25,443 bases of DNA, taken from the NCBI GenBank assembly GCA_004335635.1, contig QAXH01006404.1, forward strand, positions 4,455 to 29,897. The letters run 5' to 3'. Below the pieces are notes generated by a model. It saw only the letters and a program-made list of their open reading frames with translations, made no database searches and was not told the origin of the DNA. Positions within the stretch are counted from its first letter, which is position 1; every line of letters begins with the position of its first letter. Shown here piece by piece: positions 20,630 to 25,443 of this stretch. Position numbers and translations under genes: made by a program. This DNA comes from Chloromonas sp. AAM2. Its lineage: Eukaryota > Chlorophyta > Chlorophyceae > Chlamydomonadales > Chlamydomonadaceae.

Positions 20630-20696
20630 CAGTGCCAAACTATGTCTGCGACAGGCTCTGACAGTGCCAAACTATGTCTGCGACAGGCTCTGACAG
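20560..20696. repeat. 32-bp tandem repeat, 4 copies plus a partial
   Basis: The unit begins CTCTGACAGTGCCAAACTAT and restarts at 20560, 20592, 20624, 20656 and 20688. 32 is not a multiple of three, so it is not a protein repeat. Copies 3-4 share a G-to-A change, showing stepwise amplification. Confidence 0.95.
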
Positions 20697-20809
20697 GCTC
20701 TGTCGGTGTCTGCGACCGGTGGCGAAACTCACCGGTGAAAGCGCGGAGACTCTGCAGAGACTGTGGGGACGGCTCCACAGCTTGTACAATCGTGCCCTGC
20801 AATGCGAAT

Positions 20810-20856
20810 AATTGGTAACAATTGAGTCGTCGTAAATCTCAATAGTAATTCTCATC
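20810..20856. repeat. 47-bp direct repeat, copy 1
   Basis: Identical to 21367-21413 except for one base. On the minus strand both copies read MRITIEIYDDSIVTNY and the single difference is a synonymous Ile codon. Confidence 0.9.
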
Positions 20857-20980
20857 AATAAAATACCATAAATCATCTCAGCAAAATACCATAAATCAAC
20901 GAAATCAACAAAGAAAAGGACAAGAATTCAACAAAATCGCAGAGAGTAGCTCAGTATTAGCCATCCAGTTCTATTATTCG

Positions 20981-21020
20981 TTGTCAAGCACTTTCAGCAC
21001 TTGTCAAGCACTTTCAGCAC
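20981..21020. repeat. 20-bp perfect tandem duplication
   Basis: TTGTCAAGCACTTTCAGCAC occurs twice back to back within the transposon-like region. Confidence 0.95.
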
Positions 21021-21366
21021 TTTCCTGGGAGAGCGCGACAGCCCGTGCATGGGCGCCCCGCATGGGCAACACATGTAGAGCAGTACATGAATTTCCAAGG
21101 CATCATTCTGCATGCGATGCAGGCTTCATTCCATGGCATCATGAATGAGGCAGAACGAATGAGGCAGCTCCTGCGATGGCATCATCATTCTGCATGAGTT
21201 GGAAGGTTTGATCAGCACGTTTGGTATGGTGTTTGGTCCGCGCTGGGCGGACGGTGGGATTGGAACACATGACCTCTCGCACCTTCACCCCTTGCTCTAA
21301 CACGGGTGCTAGAGTTGTTTGACCACCCTTGCGGGCGGAGGTACCTTGAGTGCGTGACGATTTCGT

Positions 21367-21413
21367 AATTGGTAACAATTGAGTCGTCGTAAATCTCGAT
21401 AGTAATTCTCATC
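21367..21413. repeat. 47-bp direct repeat, copy 2
   Basis: Partner of 20810-20856, spaced 557 bp. It is followed by CTCGTT and GTCCAGAGTGAC short repeats, so these may be the ends or subrepeats of one mobile element. Confidence 0.9.
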
Positions 21414-21622
21414 TCGTTCTCGTTCTAGGGGGTTTGTCCAGAGTGACGTGGCATTCGTGTCCAGAGTGACAGTGCCAGACCCCATTAGCCATCTTAGCAC
21501 TCGAGCGGTTACCCCGCGAGTCTGAGCCTATAGGGGGTTGCTTCACAAGAGTGACCCCGTATTATGGGCTTGGGCGGAGGCCCCGCAAAGAGTTAGCGTG
21601 GGTTACCCCATCAGTTTCCTTT

Positions 21623-21900
21623 GGAGAGGGGGAGAATGTCACAGTTGTGTGACCTCCCGTTTCCTCGTTTGCAACTCTCGGGAAATGGTGCACAGAGGTT
21701 TCGAGTACCTCCGGACTTCAGAGAACAAGGGGCCTCTGATCCGTGCAACCCGCAGGCCTTTAGGCTTTTACAATTCGTTCCGTTCGATCTAAATACCCAC
21801 GCTACATTTCATGTGAGTTCAGTTGAGCTCCATTGTGCGCTAAAGACGTCTGGCTGTCCATGCTAGTGTTGAAACACCTTAATCCAAGTAAGGCAAGCCA
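21623..21900 (+). mobile_element. Possible LTR-retrotransposon 3' end: polypurine tract and LTR start
   Basis: The purine run GGAGAGGGGGAGAA (21623-21636) is followed directly by TGTCACAG, the arrangement of a polypurine tract and a 5'-TG LTR start. CTAAATACCC near 21787 could be an LTR promoter box. The LTR end was not fixed and no second LTR or pol domain was seen, so a fragment or solo element is likely. Confidence 0.4.
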
Positions 21901-22000
21901 AGGAAGGACGCTGCATGCTCTTTGTGATGGCCTTACACAACAGGAAAGATGCAGCGAGGCCATGTACTGGGACAGTTGCACGGCCCACACTGTGGCGTTG

Positions 22001-22222
22001 CTACTGGGACAGCTGGTTGGAATTCCACCACTCCAAGAGAGATGTGCCGTCTGGTGTGGTGAAGTACTTGAGGGAGAACTTCTGCTTGCACTTGGAGCAA
22101 TACTTGACTGGCTGCCCTACTGGCTTGCCACTGCCATCGGTGTTCAGGGTAATAGTAGAGTCGCCCTGCTCACCGCAAGCTGTCCGGCCATCTTTGCTGC
22201 GCGCACTGGGTGGCGTGTCCAT
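22001..22222 (-). pseudogene. Possible retroelement zinc-knuckle-like fragment
   Basis: A 73-codon minus ORF contains VKYCSKCKQKF, loosely like the CxxC motif of copia-type gag-pol polyproteins. The overlapping plus frame is also open, so this is uncertain. Confidence 0.2.
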
Positions 22223-22286
22223 TTGAACGGCCGTTTCGATGACGCTGTAGGTGAAGCTTAGTGAAGAGAACCCTCAGTCTTTTCAG

Positions 22287-23199
22287 ATGGCATGTGACTT
22301 GCGTGCCGATGGTCACCAACTATGGCGTGTAGAGAACATTGGCGAGTGTTCACGAGACCCTAGGCGTGCTTACGGGAGTCACGGCCGCTCTTGGGCCTCG
22401 CGGGCCTCGGGCGCTTCGAGCTCGGGCTCCATCCACCAGTCGCGGATCCCGTACGCGTCATACGTTCGTTTGCTGGATGTTAAGCGCTACATCGTGGACA
22501 GGACAGACCTGAACTGGCTTCTACCTGGCGCCTACATGGGCGCTGGCTACAGCTTGCTGAGTTCGATCATTCTAGGCTTGTTCGATCACACGCAGGCATC
22601 TAACGTGAGCACACCATCGGAGAGTTGCGAGGATGACGATGAGCGCTCAATTAACGTCAACTGCGTGGCGTGCCAGATGCGGGGCCAAGCCTCTGGCCAC
22701 CATGGTGGAGCGCCGAAGTCAGTGGATGACCTGTTCGAGCAGGCCTATGCAATCGTTCTCAACAATGGGGGCTTGGAAGGCATGCATCAATTGTTGACGC
22801 TGCGTGGACGGCACGACTTCCTGACCAAGGTAACACATTGGAACAAATCCAGTTGCGATTCAGTTGCAACTCAGCTGCAACTCAGCTGCAATCCATATTC
22901 ACTTGCAGGTGCACGCACAGCGAAACGCGCATGTGAGGGGCTTGGAAGTTACTCTGCCTGACGACATCCACTTCGATGCGGCCAAGGTTTCTGCGCTCGC
23001 TAATAAGATCGCTAGTCTAACAAGATCGCTAGGAGAAGAAGCCCTCGAGTACAGTGAAGACGGCACGAGCCTGCGATTCATAGGAGCGAGGCAGAGCCAT
23101 GAAACCCCTCGGCTCCGTGTGGTGGAGGCAGAGGCAGAGGCAGAGGCTGAGGCAGAGGCGGAGGCAGAGGCGGAGGAGGAGCATTTCAAATACTTCTAG
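22287..23199 (+). CDS. Hypothetical protein with C-terminal Glu-Ala repeat
   Basis: Two exons, 22287-22829 and 22909-23199, with a 79-base GT-AG intron in phase 0, giving about 277 residues from the first ATG (a CTTTTCAG acceptor just before it means an upstream exon is possible). Exon 1 has YASYVRLLDVKRYIVDRTDL and a hydrophobic LLPGAYMGAGYSLLSSIIL segment, an acidic ESCEDDDER patch and a single CVAC. Exon 2 ends in an (Glu-Ala)n tail encoded by a GAGGCA hexanucleotide array, then HFKYF. No family recognised. Consistent splicing and two TGTAA signals after the stop support a real gene; it borders transposon-like DNA and could be element-derived. Confidence 0.55.
23125..23180 (+). repeat. Coding (GAGGCA)n hexanucleotide repeat
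   Basis: About nine hexamers encode alternating Glu-Ala near the C terminus of the hypothetical protein. Confidence 0.9.
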
Positions 23200-23263
23200 G
23201 TGCCACGAGGTACACGACACATGACTGGTGTTTTCTAAAGCATAGCTTTTATTGGTGCTGGCA

Positions 23264-23293
23264 TGTAAGAGCTTTATTGGGAATGGCATGTAA
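23264..23293 (+). terminator. Two TGTAA poly(A) signals
   Basis: TGTAA at 23264 and 23289, 65 and 90 bases after the stop, each in a repeated context (GGCATGTAA after TTTATTGG). Confidence 0.5.
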
Positions 23294-23377
23294 TGTTGTA
23301 CCTAGAATCTCTTCGTGTGATGTGGCTAAGTCCAGAGAGGTATGTAGCAATAGCGTTAAGTGCTGATTGCCTGGACT

Positions 23378-23432
23378 GTGGGAATCGGACCCACTTCGCC
23401 AGTCACCACTCACACATCTCTCACTCAAGCCG
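23378..23432 (-). mobile_element. tRNA-like Pol III promoter, possible SINE
   Basis: On the minus strand an A-box-like CGGCTTGAGTGAG (23432-23420) precedes a B-box GGTCCGATTCC (23391-23381; 10 of 11 to consensus). The B-box sits in a perfect 5-bp stem, 7-base loop T-arm (GTGGG/CCCAC). No acceptor stem or full cloverleaf was found, so a tRNA-derived SINE is more likely than a tRNA gene. Confidence 0.4.
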
Positions 23433-23892
23433 AGAACCTTCTCACCACGTGACATGTAAGAGCTTCACGCTGTGCACGGCCACACATCGGACACCAACTT
23501 GGCAGACGAAGCTTCCCGTCTTGCTGCTGCTCGCACCTGTGCGATACGAAACCCCGGACACGCATTCAGCTAATGTGTGTGACAATGCGTTTGGTTATGC
23601 AAGTCGTGCACCTGACCAACCTACATTTGAATATGCGAGCTGGCCTTATGACCTGTTCCTGCCTGTCCAGCTTCTACCCAGCTTCTGGCCAGCTCACCAC
23701 CCCCAGCTGCATGCCCGCGCCTCCCGAGCGCATGTACTACCTCACACTCACCGCCTTTCATTCCTGCTGGCTGGCGGCCCTCCTGACCACCACACAGTGC
23801 AATGTATCGAAACACATGGCACACCCATGAACCCATGAACAACGAGCCAATTCACACACACACCAGTCCTCACCCTCGAACTGCACACTCAC

Positions 23893-24834
23893 CGCCAAGC
23901 CCCTTGAGCTGGCTGGTGTCCATCTCCTCCTGTCCTGGCTTCCTCTTCTTGCCCTTCCGGACCGCTTCCTCTGGGGTTAGGATAGTGGAGCCTGCAGCAG
24001 AAGGCGTTGCAGATTGCACAGCGATTGATTGACATGCGATTGATTGATTGATAAGAAACGCCATGACAACATGAATCAACACACAAATAGACACCCCCGC
24101 GCCAAGCCGTTCCCCCCGGCCTCGCCCACGAGGGCATGGGGCCCTGGAGGGGACAGGGGCTGGCTGGCCGGGGGTGGCTGGGGTGGGCCCTGGGCAAGAT
24201 TTGTGAGGCATTCGTTGCCTCCATGCTTGTGACATGCTTGTGAAGATGGTGTTGAACAACAGAGGCTGCAACATCCGCACTTTCACACCCCAACATACCC
24301 ACCTCCAACAAGGCCACCAGACTCCTCCAATCATGATGCGCCTGCCCTCTGCCACTGGCAGGGACATGCCCTGGTTGTACTGCTTGCCCTCAAAATTAAA
24401 GGCAATCTTTACACGGTAGCCGTGACCTGCACATGAGGGGCATGATGATCACTGGATGGTTGCGTCACACACACGCACACACTCACACTCACGCACACAC
24501 ACACACACACATATTCAGGTGCTCACAGTGTTTGCACCCCCGCGCCCAGCCGTTCCCCCAGGCCTCGCCCACGAGGGCATGGGCCCCTGGAGGGGAGAGG
24601 GGCTGGCTGGGGTGGGCCTGGGCTGGTGGTGGTGGTGGTGGTAATGGTACGCATTGTTCATGCACTGGTGCACAGCAGTGGCCCAGACAGTCAACTCTCC
24701 CAAGATGCAGACATGTGCGTATGAGTGCTGAGCGCCTTGGTAACCCATGTCTCGGACCTACGCACCTGCTGCAGCCTGATCCTTGCTGTATTTCGCAGGG
24801 TCCTTGGCCTTGGCCTGCGCATGACGCTTCTCTC
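23893..24834 (-). CDS. Unrecognised Lys-rich protein, internal exons
   Basis: Four exon candidates with good splice sites, mostly phase 1 to phase 1: 24834-24766 (EKRHAQAKAKDPAKYSKDQ), 24586-24527 (HALVGEAWGNGWARGCKHC), 24426 to about 24310 (HGYRVKIAFNFEGKQYNQ, then MSLPVAEGRRIMIGG) and 23991-23893 (TILTPEEAVRKGKKRKPG, then MDTSQLKGLG). The donor of the third is unclear. The basic, KKRK-containing part suggests a nuclear or nucleolar protein, but no family is recognised. The 5' exons (right of 24834, probably beyond the window) and 3' exons (below 23893) were not found. Confidence 0.5.
24095..24143 (-). repeat. Duplicate of the HALVGEAWGNG exon in the next intron
   Basis: It matches 24538-24586 almost base for base, including the CCCCTCCAG acceptor, and encodes HALVGEAGGNGLARG. 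None of the donors after it restores phase 1, unlike the parent, so it looks like a non-functional or alternative exon copy. Similarity continues upstream to about 24190. Confidence 0.7.
24466..24512. repeat. (CA)n microsatellite
   Basis: CA-rich run with CG/CT interruptions between two exons of the rightmost gene. A second (CA)n lies at about 24889-24910. Confidence 0.85.
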
Positions 24835-25053
24835 CTGCAGGCACAAGCAGGGCAGCTCAATCATTAGCTTGGTTTCCTGTCTGCGATCCCACGCACACAC
24901 ACACACACACGCACGCAAACAGTGGTTGGCAACTGTGGGCAAAGCAAAGCACACAAGGCACAGTGTTGAAAGCACATACAGGAAGGCATCCACCGCTTGA
25001 ACATGCACATGCTCACATACACTCACATGCCCGCATGAAACCCATGGAAACAT

Positions 25054-25443
25054 AGATGCACGAGGCGCCCCTCATCATCATACCAAGTATGGACTGTAGG
25101 CAAAGCAGAGAACACGAGTGCCCGCATGTAACAGGGTCCTCTGGACAAACTTTGGAAATCGACGCCTTGCGTCATGAGCTCACGCTTTGCGTCTGATGTT
25201 AATTAGCAATCGCAAGAACTGCTTGATAGTCGCAAGAACTGATTGGCAAACTGTCCGACTGCTCTACCAATTGTGAAATTCACACCGAAGACGTCCGCAT
25301 TACGATCAACTATGATTCTTGCCTTCTCTTGGATCGGACCAAGAGCAGGCCATAGCATTGACATCTGCACATAAGACAAGTGCTGTCGTGCATGCAGAAT
25401 GTACAGTGATAGTCTGGATCGCAGATGGCTAGGTCAGACTGAC
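25054..25443. other. No feature recognised
   Basis: The right-hand 390 bases show only a short repeated TCGCAAGAACTG motif (about 25208-25240) and no supported exon. Confidence 0.4.

Noticed and set aside
21241..21310. Possible tRNA on the minus strand (GTGTTCCAATCCC)
   Set aside because: The B-box-like sequence has mismatches at key positions and no cloverleaf could be drawn.

Overview
The window is nuclear DNA from a eukaryotic green alga, most likely a flagellated chlorophyte of the Chlamydomonas/Haematococcus/Dunaliella type. Evidence: spliced genes with GT-AG introns, a plastid-targeted GUN4 gene, TGTAA motifs (the usual chlorophyte poly(A) signal) after genes, abundant CAA, AAT, ATC, CA and GT microsatellites, and long Gln/His/Ala-rich insertions in conserved proteins. 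No bacterial-type operon, rRNA, CRISPR array or complete tRNA was seen. The genus is not resolved. Exon limits were read by eye from GT-AG sites and phase, so small errors are possible.

Layout, left to right. (1) 1-3381, minus: mitochondrial carrier of the plant/algal coenzyme A transporter type, 5 exons visible, C-terminal third beyond the left edge. (2) 3717-5348, plus: GUN4, the porphyrin-binding activator of Mg-chelatase, 3 exons, divergent from the carrier across about 335 bp. (3) 5349-6780: convergent intergenic region with poly(A) signals and one small TATA-preceded ORF. (4) 6781-15419, minus: a large gene that I identify as the STIL/Ana2/SAS-5 centriole-duplication factor. It keeps the N-terminal domain, a central coiled coil and the C-terminal STAN-type end, separated by very long Gln/His/Ala-rich stretches and one 90-N assembly gap. 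(5) 15821 to about 19541, minus: a secreted cysteine-rich protein with repeated CC modules. (6) About 19550-22250: repeat-rich, transposon-like DNA with tandem repeats, a 47-bp direct repeat and a polypurine-tract/LTR-like junction. (7) 22287-23199, plus: an unrecognised two-exon gene with a Glu-Ala tail. (8) About 23893-24834 and beyond, minus: several phase-1 exons of an unrecognised Lys-rich protein.

Two results stand out. First, a STIL-family gene in a green alga, recognised only after splicing by eye, because its conserved islands are short and scattered over 8.6 kb. Second, a recurring pattern: in three independent genes (carrier, STIL, rightmost gene) a diverged copy of an exon or exon edge lies in a flanking intron. 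In STIL the copy is a fully splice-competent exon of matching phase; using it together with its parent exon gives an immediate stop, so it behaves like a mutually exclusive or poison exon.

The genes do not form one pathway. GUN4 serves chlorophyll synthesis, the carrier serves mitochondrial cofactor import, and STIL would serve basal body/centriole assembly.
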